From contig NZ_UWYY01000004.1 in assembly GCF_900608595.1 (NCBI RefSeq), forward strand, positions 124,001 to 188,000: DNA of 64,000 nucleotides, in the 5' to 3' direction. This document shows, piece after piece, positions 16,573 to 26,639 of the stretch. The notes beneath the pieces were generated by a model. It saw nothing but the letters and a program-made list of their open reading frames with translations. It was not told the DNA's origin and did not search any database. Source of the stretch: Promicromonospora panici (lineage in GTDB: Bacteria > Actinomycetota > Actinomycetes > Actinomycetales > Cellulomonadaceae). Made by a program: the position numbers and the translations under genes. Within the stretch, counting starts at the first letter, position 1. Every line of letters begins with the position of its first letter.

Positions 16573-19524
16573 TCAGGCGGGGACTATGTTGACCAGGTTG
16601 GGGGCGCGGACGATCACCTTGCGGACGCCGCGGCCGTCCAGGAACTTGACCACGTTCGGCTCGCTGAGCGCCGCCGCCTCCAGATCCTCCGCGGAGATGT
16701 CCGGGGCGACCTCGAACCGGGCGCGCACCTTGCCCTGGACCTGGACCACGCAGGTCACGGTGTCCTGGACCAGGTACGCGGGATCAGCGGCCGGGAACGG
16801 AGCGTGCGCCAGCGACTCCTCGTGCCCGAGCCGGGACCACAGCTCCTCAGCGATGTGGGGCGCGATGGGCGCTGTCATCAGGACCAAGGGCTCCACGGCC
16901 GACCGCGGCACGGACGACAGCCCCGTGAGGTGGTTGTTCAGCGTGATGAGCTTGGCGATCGCCGTGTTGGGCCGCATGTTCTCCATCTCGACGCGGACGT
17001 CGGCGATGGTGCGGTGCACGGCCCGCAGGGTGGCGGTGTCCGGCTCGTCGTCCGTCACCGTGAGCTCGCCGGTCTCCTCCGAGACGACGTTGCGCCAGAG
17101 CCGCTGCAGGAACCGCTGCGAGCCGACGACGGCGCGCGTGTCCCACGGGCGCGACAGGTCCAGCGGGCCCATCGACATCTCGTAGACACGGAACGTGTCT
17201 GCGCCGTACTGCTCGTACATGTCGTCAGGGGTCACCACGTTCTTCAGCGACTTGCCCATCTTCCCGTACTCACGGTTGACGGACTGGCCCTGCCAGCTGA
17301 AGCCGGCCTGCTCGTCGCCCTCTACCTCTTCGGCCGGCACGTACTGGCCGCGCGAGTCGGTGTAGGCGAAGGCCTGGATGTAGCCCTGGTTGAAGAGCTT
17401 GCCGAACGGCTCGATACCGCTCACGTGGCCCAGGTCGAACAGGACCTTGTGCCAGAACCGCGCGTACAGCAGGTGCAGCACCGCGTGCTCGACGCCGCCC
17501 ACGTAGAGGTCGACGCCGCCCGCGGGACCGGACGTCGGGTTGTGCTGCGGCCCGAGCCAGTACTGCTCGAGCTCCGGGAGCGCGGCGGCCGCGGTCTCCG
17601 TGGGGTCGAGGTAGCGCAGGTAGTACCAGCACGACCCAGCCCAGTTGGGCATCGTGTTGGTGTCGCGGCGGTACTTCTTGGGCCCGTCGCCCAGGTCGAG
17701 CGTGACGTAGACCCAGTCGTCGTTGCGGCCCAGCGGTGCCTCGGGCTCGGAGTTGGCGTCGTTCGGGTCGAAGGTGCGCGGCGCGTAGTCCGGCACCTCC
17801 GGCAGGTCCACGGGGAGCATCGCGTCCGGGATCGCCAGGGGGCGGTCGTTCTCGTCCCAGACCACCGGGAACGGCTCGCCCCAGTAGCGCTGGCGGCTGA
17901 ACAGCCAGTCGTTGAGGCGGTAGGTCGTGGTGCCCTCACCGATGTTCTTGCTCTCCAGCCAGGCGATGATCTTCGCCTTGGCCTCAGCCACGCCCAGGCC
18001 GTCGAGGGAGATCTCGTCGTTCGCCGAGCGCACGGCGACGCCCTCGCCCGAATACGCTCCCGCGTGGCCCTCCGGCAGCCCGCCGACGGGCTCCACCGTG
18101 TGGATCACCGGCAGGTCGTAGGCCTCGGCGAACGCGTGGTCGCGCTCGTCGCCGCCCGGCACGGCCATGATGGCGCCGGTGCCATAGCCCATGAGCACGT
18201 AGTCCGCGGTGAACACGGGGACCTGGGTGCCGCTGGCCGGGTTCACGGCGAGGTGCCCGGTGAACACGCCGGTCTTCTTGCCTGCGTCGGCCTGCCGCTC
18301 GACGGCGGTCTTCGCGGACGCCTCGCGGCGGTAGGCGGCGACGGCCTCGATCGGGGTGCCGTACCCGCCGGTCCACGCGGAACGCGTGCCGTCGGGCCAG
18401 TTGGCGGGCACCTCGTCGAGCAGCGGGTGCTCGGGGGCGACCACCATGAACGTGGCACCGAACAGCGTGTCGGGCCGGGTGGTGAAGACCTCGAGCGAGC
18501 CGCCGGCGCCTGCCGGGTCGCCCTCGGCGGTCCCGACGACGTCGAACCGCACGTTGGCGCCCACCGAGCGGCCGATCCAGTTGCGCTGCATCGCCTTGAC
18601 CTTGTCCGGCCAGTCGATGAGCTCCAGGTCGTCCGTGAGGCGGTCGGCGTACGCGGTGATGCGCATCTTCCACTGGCGCAGGCTGCGCTGGAACACGGGG
18701 AAGTTGCCGCGCTCGGACCTGCCCTCGGAGGTGACCTCCTCGTTCGCGAGCACGGTGCCCAGGCCCGGGCACCAGTTCACCGGGGAGGAGTCCACGTAGG
18801 CGAGGCGCTGCGCGTCGATGACGTCGCGCCGCTCGAACTCGTTCAGGCGGGACCAGACGGCACCGCCGGTGTTGTCGCCGTCGTGCCCAGGAACAGGTCG
18901 CGTGCCCGCGGCCAGCTCCTCGCGCAGCTCGGCGATGGGGCGCGCGCGGCCCCGGCCCGAACCCGTCGAGGGCCCGGGACGCTCGGCGTCGGCGTCGTAC
19001 CAGGACTCGAAGATCTGCAGGAAGATCCACTGCGTCCAGCGGATGTACTCCGGGTCGATCGTCGCGAAGGTGCGGCGCGAGTCGTGGGCCAGGCCGAGGC
19101 GGCGCAGCTGGCGCCGCATGTTGACGATGTTGGCCTCGGTGGTGGTGCGCGGGTGTTGCCCGGTCTGGACCGCGTACTGCTCGGCGGGCAGGCCGAACGC
19201 GTCGTAGCCGAGCGCGTGCAGCACGTTGTCGCCGCGCATGCGGCGGAAGCGCCCGGTCACGTCCGTGGCGATGTAGCCCAGCGGGTGGCCGACGTGCAGC
19301 CCCGCACCGGAGGGATACGGGAACATGTCCATGATGAAGTAAGGGTCGCCCTGCGCCGGGCTCCCGCCCGGCCCCGTAAGTCGCCCCTGCGGGTTCGCCG
19401 CATGGAAGGTTCCGCGCTCCTCCCAGACGTCCTGCCAGCGCAGCTCGATCTGCTGCGCGAGGGTCGGGGTGTAGCGGAAACGGGGCTCGTCCGAAGACGT
19501 GGTGCGCTCGGGTGCGTCGGGCAT
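16573..19524 (-). CDS. leuS: Leucyl-tRNA synthetase
   Basis: A 983-residue class I synthetase. HIGH motif is HVGHPLGY (His77-His80), the CP1 editing domain contains [21 protein letters not shown] and [17 protein letters not shown], and the KMSKS-type loop is [10 protein letters not shown] (Lys about 755), as usual in actinobacteria. It charges tRNA-Leu and edits mischarged products. I start at the ATG of MPDAPERTT; upstream in-frame codons lack support. Odd: about ten extra residues ([10 protein letters not shown]) around residues 183-191 interrupt a normally continuous segment between WYDADAE and RARPIAEL, and the DNA there resembles a dispersed palindromic element. Confidence 0.97.
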   Translation of the reverse strand: MPDAPERTTSSDEPRFRYTPTLAQQIELRWQDVWEERGTFHAANPQGRLTGPGGSPAQGDPYFIMDMFPYPSGAGLHVGHPLGYIATDVTGRFRRMRGDNVLHALGYDAFGLPAEQYAVQTGQHPRTTTEANIVNMRRQLRRLGLAHDSRRTFATIDPEYIRWTQWIFLQIFESWYDADAERPGPSTGSGRGRARPIAELREELAAGTRPVPGHDGDNTGGAVWSRLNEFERRDVIDAQRLAYVDSSPVNWCPGLGTVLANEEVTSEGRSERGNFPVFQRSLRQWKMRITAYADRLTDDLELIDWPDKVKAMQRNWIGRSVGANVRFDVVGTAEGDPAGAGGSLEVFTTRPDTLFGATFMVVAPEHPLLDEVPANWPDGTRSAWTGGYGTPIEAVAAYRREASAKTAVERQADAGKKTGVFTGHLAVNPASGTQVPVFTADYVLMGYGTGAIMAVPGGDERDHAFAEAYDLPVIHTVEPVGGLPEGHAGAYSGEGVAVRSANDEISLDGLGVAEAKAKIIAWLESKNIGEGTTTYRLNDWLFSRQRYWGEPFPVVWDENDRPLAIPDAMLPVDLPEVPDYAPRTFDPNDANSEPEAPLGRNDDWVYVTLDLGDGPKKYRRDTNTMPNWAGSCWYYLRYLDPTETAAAALPELEQYWLGPQHNPTSGPAGGVDLYVGGVEHAVLHLLYARFWHKVLFDLGHVSGIEPFGKLFNQGYIQAFAYTDSRGQYVPAEEVEGDEQAGFSWQGQSVNREYGKMGKSLKNVVTPDDMYEQYGADTFRVYEMSMGPLDLSRPWDTRAVVGSQRFLQRLWRNVVSEETGELTVTDDEPDTATLRAVHRTIADVRVEMENMRPNTAIAKLITLNNHLTGLSSVPRSAVEPLVLMTAPIAPHIAEELWSRLGHEESLAHAPFPAADPAYLVQDTVTCVVQVQGKVRARFEVAPDISAEDLEAAALSEPNVVKFLDGRGVRKVIVRAPNLVNIVPA
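18953..18976. repeat. Palindromic TCGAC-type insertion inside leuS
   Basis: On the minus strand the DNA reads GGGCCCTCGACGGGTTCGGGCC-like sequence, with GGCCC and GGGCC ends around a TCGACGGGTTC centre. It encodes the extra PSTGSG peptide of LeuRS. It resembles, but is not identical to, family D elements in other genes here. Confidence 0.4.
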
Positions 19525-19650
19525 GGTCACCCGCCCGAGTCTACCGACCGACCGGGTGCTCGGCCCTCGGTCGTCCACAGGGTGAAGGTTCATCCGACAT
19601 TCGCCCGCACCTCCCCCGAAGTTCTCTGCGCGGGTGCTCGAATTGCCCGC

Positions 19651-20997
19651 ATGATGCCTTTGTTGCGAAAGGTCCTCGCCGCCAGCATCGCCGCCACGAT
19701 CGTGTGGGTGGCCCCGACCGCCGTCTCCGCACTGCCCACCGACGAGTCCGGCTCCTCATCCGACGCCGACGCTGCCACCACCACGGCCGCCGCCGCCGGC
19801 AACGGCCCCGCCGACCACGTCGTCTTCTTTGCGCTCGACGGGTTCGACATCGAGTACCTCGACCTCGTCCGCTCCGGGGAAGCGCCCATGCCGAACCTGC
19901 AGCGCCTCCTGCGCCAGGGCAGCGTCACCACCTCGACCGGCACGATGACCTCGATCACCAACCCGTCGTGGTCATCGGTCGCGACCGGCGCCTGGCCCGA
20001 GACGCACCGCAACACCGCCTACTGGTTCAACACCGAGACGAACACGGCCCGCGGCCAGCAGCGCGACCTCGCCGTCCCCACGATCGCGCAGTCGGTCCGC
20101 GAACAGGGCGGCACCGTCTTCTCGTCGCAGTGGTTCATCCTGCAGAACTACGGCGTCACCTTCGGCGACCCCGACGGCCTCTACACCCAGCCGGGTGGCG
20201 ACTGCGCCCGCCGCACCGACGACGCCGTCGCCGTGCTGCGCGGTGAGCCCGTCAGCTCGGGCGGGCAGATGGTGGCCACGAACGGCATCCCCGAGCTCAT
20301 GACCGTCTACTGCGACACGCTCGACGCGATCGGGCACGAGGGCGGCGACATCGACCCGCGCATCCCCGCCACCCTGACGGAGCTCGACCGGCAGCTCGGG
20401 CGCATCGTGGAGGCCACGAAGGACGCCGGCATCTACCGACGTACCGCGTTCGTCGTCACGGGCGACCACGGCATGACCACCTTCGACAAGGGGTTCGCGG
20501 CCGAAGGGCTCGCCGCGATCGAGGCGGCGGGCTTCACCCCGCAGGTCCTCACGAGCGGCCAGTCACCGGCTCCCGGGACCGACGTCGCGATAGTCGTCGG
20601 CGGCGTCGCCGACGTACGGATCGTCGGTGAGCGGGCGGGCGACCGGGCCGCCGTCGGGCAGCTGAAGGCCGCCCTGGAAGGACTGCCGCAGGTGCGGAAC
20701 GTCTTCGACAAGTCGGACCAGGCCCGCATGCACATGAGCCCGAACTACGGCGACCTGATCGTCGAGCCGAAGCCGGGCTGGTCGTTCGGCGCCACGCCCG
20801 CCGGCCCGGTCGGGCGGCACGGCGCGACGACGGAGCTGCGCGTGCCGCTGGTGCTGACCGGCGCGGGTGTCCGGCCGAACGTGCACCCCTGGCGCCCGCG
20901 CCACATCGACATCGCGCCGACGATCTCGGCACTGCTGGGCTACGCGCCGCCGTCGGGCAGCGAGGGCCGGGTGCTACGCGAGTCGCTGCGGCGCTGA
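19651..20997 (+). CDS. Secreted alkaline phosphatase-superfamily phosphodiesterase
   Basis: A 448-residue exported protein with a signal peptide ([21 protein letters not shown]...SALP). It follows the type I phosphodiesterase/nucleotide pyrophosphatase plan: metal ligand in [15 protein letters not shown], nucleophile region [27 protein letters not shown] (D and H ligands), [12 protein letters not shown] and [15 protein letters not shown] with the last His. It should hydrolyse phosphodiester or pyrophosphate bonds outside the membrane; the substrate is unknown. Start is ATG or the ATG next to it. It is divergent from leuS. Confidence 0.87.
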   Translation: MMPLLRKVLAASIAATIVWVAPTAVSALPTDESGSSSDADAATTTAAAAGNGPADHVVFFALDGFDIEYLDLVRSGEAPMPNLQRLLRQGSVTTSTGTMTSITNPSWSSVATGAWPETHRNTAYWFNTETNTARGQQRDLAVPTIAQSVREQGGTVFSSQWFILQNYGVTFGDPDGLYTQPGGDCARRTDDAVAVLRGEPVSSGGQMVATNGIPELMTVYCDTLDAIGHEGGDIDPRIPATLTELDRQLGRIVEATKDAGIYRRTAFVVTGDHGMTTFDKGFAAEGLAAIEAAGFTPQVLTSGQSPAPGTDVAIVVGGVADVRIVGERAGDRAAVGQLKAALEGLPQVRNVFDKSDQARMHMSPNYGDLIVEPKPGWSFGATPAGPVGRHGATTELRVPLVLTGAGVRPNVHPWRPRHIDIAPTISALLGYAPPSGSEGRVLRESLRR

Positions 20998-21039
20998 GCT
21001 GAGCAGCCGCTGCGCCGCGGGTGAGAGTACGAGAACAAA

Positions 21040-21078
21040 GTGTTGCTGTGCGTAGACGATGTCCCCGCACAGCAACAC
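21040..21078. repeat. 13-bp-arm palindrome after the phosphodiesterase gene
   Basis: GTGTTGCTGTGCG pairs perfectly with CGCACAGCAACAC around a 13-nt loop (TAGACGATGTCCC). It sits between converging genes. It may end transcription from both sides, though no T-tract follows, or be a single copy of another REP-like family. Confidence 0.7.
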
Positions 21079-21088
21079 CCTGGGCGGA

Positions 21089-21493
21089 CTACCTGTCTTG
21101 CTGGCCTCGCGCGTCCCAGGAAATCTCGATCCCGACGGCGCGGCCGCCGTGCTTCCGGGGCCGGCCGAGCAGCAGGACGAGCGTGAACAAGCGAAACCTG
21201 TTTCCATACTTGACGGTCATCGCGCGCTTCGTGGTGCGCAGCTCGGACGGCGGGAGCACCCTTGCGCGTCCGCGGCGCCACTCGCCGTGGGGCACGCCGT
21301 CGAAGTCGGAGGGCGCGACCTCGACCCGCGGGTCCCGCCGCATCCGCCGAACCTTCCAGGAGCGCTCGGGTGTGTACCCGTAGAGACGGCCTCCGTACGG
21401 CGCCAGCCAGATCGGCGTCACCACCCCGGATCCGTCGTTGCGGAAGCTACGCAGCGCAAAGTATTCGTCGGCGGGACGGTCACGGCGCGCCAT
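21089..21493 (-). CDS. PPOX-class F420-dependent or flavin-binding protein
   Basis: A 134-residue split-barrel protein: FALRSFRNDGSGVVTPIWLA, GYTPERSWKVRRMRRDPRVEVAPSD and GEWRRGRARVLP match short actinobacterial PPOX proteins that bind F420 or FMN. The usual role is reduction of small electrophiles; the substrate is unknown. The internal ATG (MARRDRPAD) is used because the conserved domain starts right after it. It converges with the phosphodiesterase gene. Confidence 0.75.
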   Translation of the reverse strand: MARRDRPADEYFALRSFRNDGSGVVTPIWLAPYGGRLYGYTPERSWKVRRMRRDPRVEVAPSDFDGVPHGEWRRGRARVLPPSELRTTKRAMTVKYGNRFRLFTLVLLLGRPRKHGGRAVGIEISWDARGQQDR

Positions 21494-21569
21494 GTTCGGA
21501 GTGTGACCACGGTCGTCGCGAGTCGTCAACGAAACGCGCGACCTCGCATCTATGGATATCCCCTCTCGC

Positions 21570-22070
21570 GAAGCACCTCTATCTCTATGCGTCTAAGGCG
21601 TTGGTCGTCAACACCGAGACGAGGAGCACTACGCCCCGACGCCTACCTGATGAGCGGCGTCATCGCCGAGCCAGAGGCCGTCCTGGAACTTCGCGATGCC
21701 ATGCGCACGTTGCTGCTGTCCACGGAGAAGAAGGGTCATCGGCGGAACGACACGGAGAAGCGTCACGATGCAGTGATAGACACAATCGGCACATTGCCGG
21801 TCGAATCGATCGTCGTTGTACGGCTCAGTGGTCCAGGGGAGAAGGATGAACTCAAGCGACGTAAGTGCTTCGAGACCTACATCCAGGCGCTGGTTGACCT
21901 CGGCTGCTCGCCGGCCGCAGACATGATGCGAGCCCCGGGCCCTGTCGTCCGGCAGGATCTCCCGAGGCTCACTGCCGCAGCCACCTCAATGGTGCGGCTC
22001 GCTGAGAAGTTTACAACGTGGTTCATAGGGGTCAGCACGTTCCGTCGCGTCGAGCCTCATTGGCATACGC
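21570..22070 (+). pseudogene. Degenerate remnant of a hypothetical protein gene
   Basis: A clear coding-like segment reads DAYLMSGVIAEPEAVLELRD, then AMRTLLLSTEKKGH, ESIVVVRLSGPG and KCFETYIQALVDLGC. This pattern resembles actinobacterial hypothetical proteins with an RNase-H-like opening (a DES-type first strand), but no proper start or N-terminal motif is present in frame. A neighbouring frame just upstream (LYASKALVVNTETRSTTP) looks like its missing part, implying a frameshift. Local GC is visibly lower than around it. The frame runs on into the oppositely oriented VKOR gene. I treat it as a decayed, possibly transferred gene with no assigned function. Confidence 0.45.
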
Positions 22071-22071
22071 G

Positions 22072-22731
22072 TCAGAACGAAGCCACCAGGTCCGAACCCA
22101 CAGAGAGCATCAGCCAGGCCACGGCCGCGACGTAGCCGATGACCAGGATGATGGCGTGGTTCCCCACGACCGCGTCGCGCAGGCCCTCGCCCACCCGCAG
22201 GTCACCCGACCGCACGCCCCGCACGATCTGGTACCAGAGCAGCGGCCACATGATGGTCCAGACGACCATGCAGTAGGGGCACAGCGCCACGATCACGTGG
22301 AAGCTGGTGAACATCAGGAAGAAGATGAGCGCCTGGCCCAGCACGGTCCCGACCAGCAGCGACATCCAGTACCAGCGCGGCAGGCGGGTACCGAGCAGCA
22401 GCATCACTCCCGTGGTGATGACGACGGGGAACGCCGCGACGCCGATGTACGGGTTCGGGAAGCCGAGCAGCGCGCCCTGCCACGAGTCCATGGCGGCACT
22501 GCAGGTCACGAACAGGTTGATGCTGCAGGACGCCGTCCGCTCGGGCTCGACGAACGCCAGGTACTTCTCCCAGGCGAGGGCGAACGAGGCGATGAACCCG
22601 ATGCCGCCGAGCGCCACCAGGAGCAGCCCCATGGTCCGCGCGCCGAACGGCGTGCGGTCCGGTGCTGCGGCGTCGTTCGGGTCGCTGATCGCGCTGTCCG
22701 ACGACGTCGTGGTCGCCCCAGTCTCAGTCAC
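22072..22731 (-). CDS. Vitamin K epoxide reductase family protein
   Basis: A 219-residue integral membrane protein with four or five helices. It has the VKOR hallmarks: the loop Cys pair and Ser in ERTASCSINLFVTCSAAMDSWQG, and the redox CPYCM (CxxC) near IVAL. Bacterial VKOR reoxidises DsbA-like proteins and passes electrons to menaquinone, driving disulfide formation in exported proteins. No thioredoxin domain is fused. The GTG start is favoured by TAACGT 7 nt upstream (leaderless). Its promoter lies within the gap after the MFS gene stop. Confidence 0.88.
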   Translation of the reverse strand: MTETGATTTSSDSAISDPNDAAAPDRTPFGARTMGLLLVALGGIGFIASFALAWEKYLAFVEPERTASCSINLFVTCSAAMDSWQGALLGFPNPYIGVAAFPVVITTGVMLLLGTRLPRWYWMSLLVGTVLGQALIFFLMFTSFHVIVALCPYCMVVWTIMWPLLWYQIVRGVRSGDLRVGEGLRDAVVGNHAIILVIGYVAAVAWLMLSVGSDLVASF

Positions 22732-22738
22732 TTGACCA

Positions 22739-22744
22739 ACGTTA
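22739..22744 (-). promoter_or_regulatory. Candidate -10 box (TAACGT) for the VKOR gene
   Basis: TAACGT on the minus strand ends 7 nt before the GTG of the VKOR gene, fitting the leaderless pattern common in this window. Confidence 0.4.
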
Positions 22745-22777
22745 CCGGCGCAGGCTGGGACATTGCTGAATTCCGGG

Positions 22778-24007
22778 TCACAGAACTGTCTCCGCCGACT
22801 GGTGCACAACCCTCTGCCGCCCGAACGCCAGGATCATGCCGAGCCCGAGCACGGTGACCACCACGCCGGCCCAGGCCGGCGCGAGGTAGCCCCAGCCGGC
22901 GTCGATGACGACGCCGCCCAGGAACGCCCCGGCCCCGTTGGCCACGTTGAGCCCGGCATGGCACAGCGCCGCGCCGAGCGAGGCCGCGCCCGGCGCCAGG
23001 TCCATGAGCCGGGTCTGGAACGCGAGGCCCAGGATCTGCGACGTGACGCCGAGCAGGAACAGGGCGGCCAGCGCGGGCACGACCCAGGCGCCAGTCAGGG
23101 CGAACAGCACCAGCGAGACCGCGGTCGCCACGAACCCGATGATCACGGCGCGCAGCACGCCGCGGTCGGCGAGCCGGCCGCCGATCTGCGTGCCCACCGT
23201 CATCCCGACGCCGAACAGGGCCAGCACCCAGGGCACGGCCCCGCCGGGCAGGCCGGTCACCCCGGTCATCGTGGGTGCCACGTAGGTGTAGACGGCGAAC
23301 ATGCCGCCGAAACCGATGGCGCCCGCCACGAAGGCGAACCACAGCGGCGCGTTCCGCAGGGTCGCCAGCTCGGTCCGCACCGAGCGGCCGGCGCCGCCCG
23401 CACCCGCCGCGACGAGCCGCCACAACCCCAGCAGCGTCAGCAGCCCGAGCGCTCCGATCAGCACGTACGACGTGCGCCACCCGAAGACCTGCCCCACCCA
23501 CGTGGACAGCGGGACGCCCACGACGTTCGCGATGGTCAGGCCCGTCATCATGGTCGCGACCGCCCGCCCGCGCTGGGCCGGCCCCACGACGGCCGCCCCC
23601 ACCGCCGCGCCGACGCCGAAGAACGCGCCGTGCGGCAGGCCCGCGAAGAACCGGCCGACCACCAGCCAGCCGATGTCGGGCGCCGCGGCGGACAGCACGT
23701 TCGCGAGCGTGTACGCGCCCATCAGCACGAGCAGCAGGCGCTTGCGCGACATCCGCGCCGCCGCCACGGTCAGCAGCGGCGCCCCGACGACGACGCCGAG
23801 CGCGTACGCCGTGATGGTGTGCCCCACCTGCGGGTCGGTCGCCCCGAGGTCGGCGCCGATGTCGGGCAGCAGGCCCATCGCCGCGAACTCGGTGGTGCCG
23901 ATCGTGAAGCCGCCGACGGCCAGCGCGACCAGCGCGGGCGCCGCGCGGCGCATCGACGCGGCAGCCGAGGCCTGGTCCGGGGCACTCTGCGGAGAGCTGG
24001 TCGCCAT
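22778..24007 (-). CDS. MFS transporter, DHA1-type
   Basis: A 409-residue twelve-helix transporter. The N-terminal GGFTIGTTEFAAMGLLPDIG and the loop motif near RMSRKRLLLVLMGAYTLANV are typical of the AraJ/sugar-efflux/drug-efflux DHA1 group, as is VGRFFAGLPHGAFFGVGAAV. It probably exports small molecules using the proton gradient; the substrate cannot be predicted. Start ATG has GGAGATCCCC directly upstream. It follows the DtxR-type regulator in the same direction (78 nt gap) and could be its target, but no iron box was seen before it. Confidence 0.85.
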   Translation of the reverse strand: MATSSPQSAPDQASAAASMRRAAPALVALAVGGFTIGTTEFAAMGLLPDIGADLGATDPQVGHTITAYALGVVVGAPLLTVAAARMSRKRLLLVLMGAYTLANVLSAAAPDIGWLVVGRFFAGLPHGAFFGVGAAVGAAVVGPAQRGRAVATMMTGLTIANVVGVPLSTWVGQVFGWRTSYVLIGALGLLTLLGLWRLVAAGAGGAGRSVRTELATLRNAPLWFAFVAGAIGFGGMFAVYTYVAPTMTGVTGLPGGAVPWVLALFGVGMTVGTQIGGRLADRGVLRAVIIGFVATAVSLVLFALTGAWVVPALAALFLLGVTSQILGLAFQTRLMDLAPGAASLGAALCHAGLNVANGAGAFLGGVVIDAGWGYLAPAWAGVVVTVLGLGMILAFGRQRVVHQSAETVL

Positions 24008-24085
24008 GGGGATCTCCAGGGTGTCGTATCGATTCGGGGAGGACCGTCGGCGACACCGGCGACGAGCTGGGGGAACGAGGAGAGA

Positions 24086-24817
24086 CTACTCCTGAGACAC
24101 CCAGACGCGGGAGGCCGCCAACAGACCGAGATCGGCCACCCGCTCGTCCCCGCCGGGCGACGCGGCGCCGTCCCCGCCCTGCCCCGGCGTCGGACACGTC
24201 CAGGACACCGCGACCGTGCCGGCGAACTCGCGCCGCGTCGTGACCTCTACCCGCATGTCCAGGTCCAGGCCGAGCTCAGCGAGGTAGCGCAACGCCTCGG
24301 GATCCGCGTCGGAGATCCGGACCACCGTGCCGGCATCACCGGCGTGCATCGACGACAGCGGCACGGCGGACGGCCGCACCACCGTGCCGTCAGCGCTCGG
24401 GATCGGGTCGCCGTGCGGGTCACGCGACGGGTTGCCCAGGCGCTCCGCCATCCGCTCCACGAACACGTCCGAGACCGCGTGCTCCAGCACCTCCGCCTCG
24501 TCGTGCACCTCGTCCCAGCCGTACCCGAGCTGGTCAACGAGGAACGTCTCCAGCAACCGGTGGCGACGCACCATCACCAGCGCCAGACGCCGGCCGTCGT
24601 CGGTCAGCCGGATCGCCCCGTACCGCTCGTGCTCCAGCAGGCCCTGGCCGGACAGGCGGCGCACCGTCTCCGACACCGTGGAGGCGCCCACACCCAGCCG
24701 GTCGGCCAGATGCTTGGTCGTCACCTTCTCGTCCGACCACTCCTGGGCCGACCACACCGCCTTCAGGTAGTCCTGGGCGACGGGCGTCAGCTCGGCCGGG
24801 TCGGTTGCGATCTCCAC
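24086..24817 (-). CDS. DtxR-family metal-dependent transcriptional regulator
   Basis: A 243-residue regulator: N-terminal winged helix (AQDYLKAVWSAQEWSDEKVT, then KHLADRLGVGASTVSETVRRL and YGAIRLTDDGRRLALVMVRR), the dimerisation/metal domain with HRLLETFLVDQLGYGWDEVHDEAE and LEHAVSDVFVERM, and a C-terminal SH3-like domain after a loop. It senses Fe2+ or Mn2+; which metal is undecided from sequence. Start GTG has TAGGCT 6 nt upstream (leaderless), a box that overlaps the stop of the preceding metallophosphoesterase gene. A DtxR/IdeR-type box precedes the siderophore-interacting protein gene at 40.7 kb. Confidence 0.9.
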   Translation of the reverse strand: MEIATDPAELTPVAQDYLKAVWSAQEWSDEKVTTKHLADRLGVGASTVSETVRRLSGQGLLEHERYGAIRLTDDGRRLALVMVRRHRLLETFLVDQLGYGWDEVHDEAEVLEHAVSDVFVERMAERLGNPSRDPHGDPIPSADGTVVRPSAVPLSSMHAGDAGTVVRISDADPEALRYLAELGLDLDMRVEVTTRREFAGTVAVSWTCPTPGQGGDGAASPGGDERVADLGLLAASRVWVSQE

Positions 24818-24823
24818 GCCCCG

Positions 24824-24829
24824 AGCCTA
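24824..24829 (-). promoter_or_regulatory. Candidate -10 box (TAGGCT) for the DtxR-type gene
   Basis: TAGGCT on the minus strand ends 6 nt before the GTG and overlaps the TAG of the metallophosphoesterase gene. Confidence 0.4.
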
Positions 24830-26494
24830 GTTCCCCTGGGGCGACGACGACGGGGACGGCCCGATACCGGACAGCACACCGTCGGGAACCTCGTCGGGCA
24901 GCGGGACCGCCGGAGGCACCGGCTGCCGCTCGCTCACCATCGCCTCCCCCTCCGGCGTGACCTCGACCAGCTGCCAGTCCACGAACCGCCGGCTCTCCGG
25001 GTCGAACCGCAGCACCGTCATCTCGGACGAGTCGCGCAGCGGCCCCACCGACGTGGCGCCCTTCGTCGCACCACCCGTGCTCGCGTTCACGTACCGCACG
25101 CCGTACCCCACGACGTCCGGGCCGATCCGCTTGTGCATGTGCCCCGAGATCTGGAACGGCACACAGCCCGACTCCAGCGCGGCGTCACCGACGGCGGGCT
25201 GGTGGATCAACAGCAGGTCCACCCGGTCCTCGGCCGTGAACCCCCCGAGCCCGACCTCCCCCGCCGCATCGCATGCCACGTCCCGCAGCCGCTCCCCGGC
25301 CTCCTCAGGTGTCTCCTCTCGCGCGATCACCGTGCCGCCGCCGATCCGCGTCTCCAACGGGTCCCGGTCACCCAGGATCCGCACGCCCTCCACCTCCACC
25401 ACGTCGCCGTCCAGCACGATCTGGCGGTTGGCGAGCTCCGTGGCCGTCGTCAGCCGCGAGTCATGGTTGCCGTCCGCCACGACGAACGGGACGCCGTCCG
25501 GCACCGCCGAGGCGAACGAGTCCACGCAGACCGACTCCACGCTGGTGCCGTTGATCGTCGTGTCGCCCGCGTTGAGCATCACGTCCGGTCCCAGGCGGTC
25601 GGCGAGATCACGAATCAGCGGCGTCATACCCGTGTTGCAGTGCAGGTCCGAGACCAGCAGGAGCGTCACATAGCCGGTGTCGTCCGGGCTCTCCGACCCC
25701 GGCACACCCGCCGCACCCTCAGCCGCCTCCTGCTCGGCGACCCGCGCGTCCCACGCGGCCAGCAGCTCCTCCCGCGCCCCCGCGTAGAACACCTCGTTCG
25801 CCTGATACGTCTCCACCAGCTGGCCGCTGTACGTGTCGATCACCCCCGCCAGCCGGCCCGTGATCCGAGCCCCCTCCAGGGCCGTCCCCTCGAAGACCGG
25901 CGACGCGGGCAGCGACGCCCGCTCCTCCGGGCCGGCGCTCGCGGTGGCGGTCCCGGCCACCAGCACGACGACGAGCACGGCGCCGGTGATCTCCCAGGTG
26001 CGGGCGGCGAGCGCCCGGGCGAGGTCCCGCCGTCGGGCCGGACCGAGCAGGGCCCGCACGCCGAAGCCTGCCGCCACGACGAGCAGCGCCGCGGCACCCG
26101 TACCGCGGACGGCGTCCCAGACGAGCGCCCACACGACGGTCTGCACGGTCTGCTGCGGGCTGTCGAAGAACTGGAGGTATCCGTCGAGGTCACCGGCGAG
26201 CGCGTCGAAGCTGGCCGTGTCCACGGCCGAGAGGTCGGCGGGGATCTCGTGCACGGTGATCCGCACACCGAGGGTGAGCGGTAGCGGGGAGTCGGTGACG
26301 ACGGTGCCGAGCGGGCCGAGGTCGGCGACCAGCCGGTCGTCGGCCGTGACCGCGTACGTGGCCTCGTGCGGGCCGAGGCTGAGGTCCGCCTTCGCGGTCG
26401 TGACGCCGTACGTCAGGCACGCGAGGGCCGCGGCGACGCCGGCGAGGGTCCAGCGCAGCCAGCGGGGCGGTTCGGTGCGATTCATCCCCTCCAC
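24827..26494 (-). CDS. Membrane-anchored metallophosphoesterase
   Basis: A 555-residue protein. The first ~40 residues hold a membrane helix (WLRWTLAGVAAALACLTYGV), and two more helices follow near residues 105-185. The C-terminal half is a calcineurin-like domain: LLLVSDLHCNTG, VMLNAGDTTING, FVVADGNHDSRL, LLIHQPAVGDAA and PFQISGHMHKRIG supply the expected metal ligands. It is a two-metal phosphoesterase acting outside the membrane; substrate unknown. Start is GTG, with an ATG three codons later as an alternative. The C-terminus is Pro/Ser-rich. Confidence 0.85.
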   Translation of the reverse strand: MEGMNRTEPPRWLRWTLAGVAAALACLTYGVTTAKADLSLGPHEATYAVTADDRLVADLGPLGTVVTDSPLPLTLGVRITVHEIPADLSAVDTASFDALAGDLDGYLQFFDSPQQTVQTVVWALVWDAVRGTGAAALLVVAAGFGVRALLGPARRRDLARALAARTWEITGAVLVVVLVAGTATASAGPEERASLPASPVFEGTALEGARITGRLAGVIDTYSGQLVETYQANEVFYAGAREELLAAWDARVAEQEAAEGAAGVPGSESPDDTGYVTLLLVSDLHCNTGMTPLIRDLADRLGPDVMLNAGDTTINGTSVESVCVDSFASAVPDGVPFVVADGNHDSRLTTATELANRQIVLDGDVVEVEGVRILGDRDPLETRIGGGTVIAREETPEEAGERLRDVACDAAGEVGLGGFTAEDRVDLLLIHQPAVGDAALESGCVPFQISGHMHKRIGPDVVGYGVRYVNASTGGATKGATSVGPLRDSSEMTVLRFDPESRRFVDWQLVEVTPEGEAMVSERQPVPPAVPLPDEVPDGVLSGIGPSPSSSPQGN

Positions 26495-26639
26495 CCTTTC
26501 ATGCGCCCGCTGTGCTCACCTGCTCCGTCTGCCCGACGCCGCCTGCCGGCCGCCGGACGCCCGGTTCGTCCGCCCGACGCCCCTCGACACCGCCACGGCT
26601 CGGCGCGGCTGCCGTCGGCTCGGCGGCCGGGACGGCACG

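Noticed and set aside
16573..19593. Very long open frame on the plus strand opposite leuS, running into the phosphodiesterase gene
   Set aside because: High-GC antisense shadow: its translation is Arg/His/Gly/Val-rich with no family features, while the minus strand encodes complete LeuRS.
22763..26284. Plus-strand frame of more than 1100 codons across MFS, DtxR-type and metallophosphoesterase genes
   Set aside because: Antisense shadow of three well-recognised minus-strand genes; Arg/His/Gln-rich composition typical of third-position GC artefacts.
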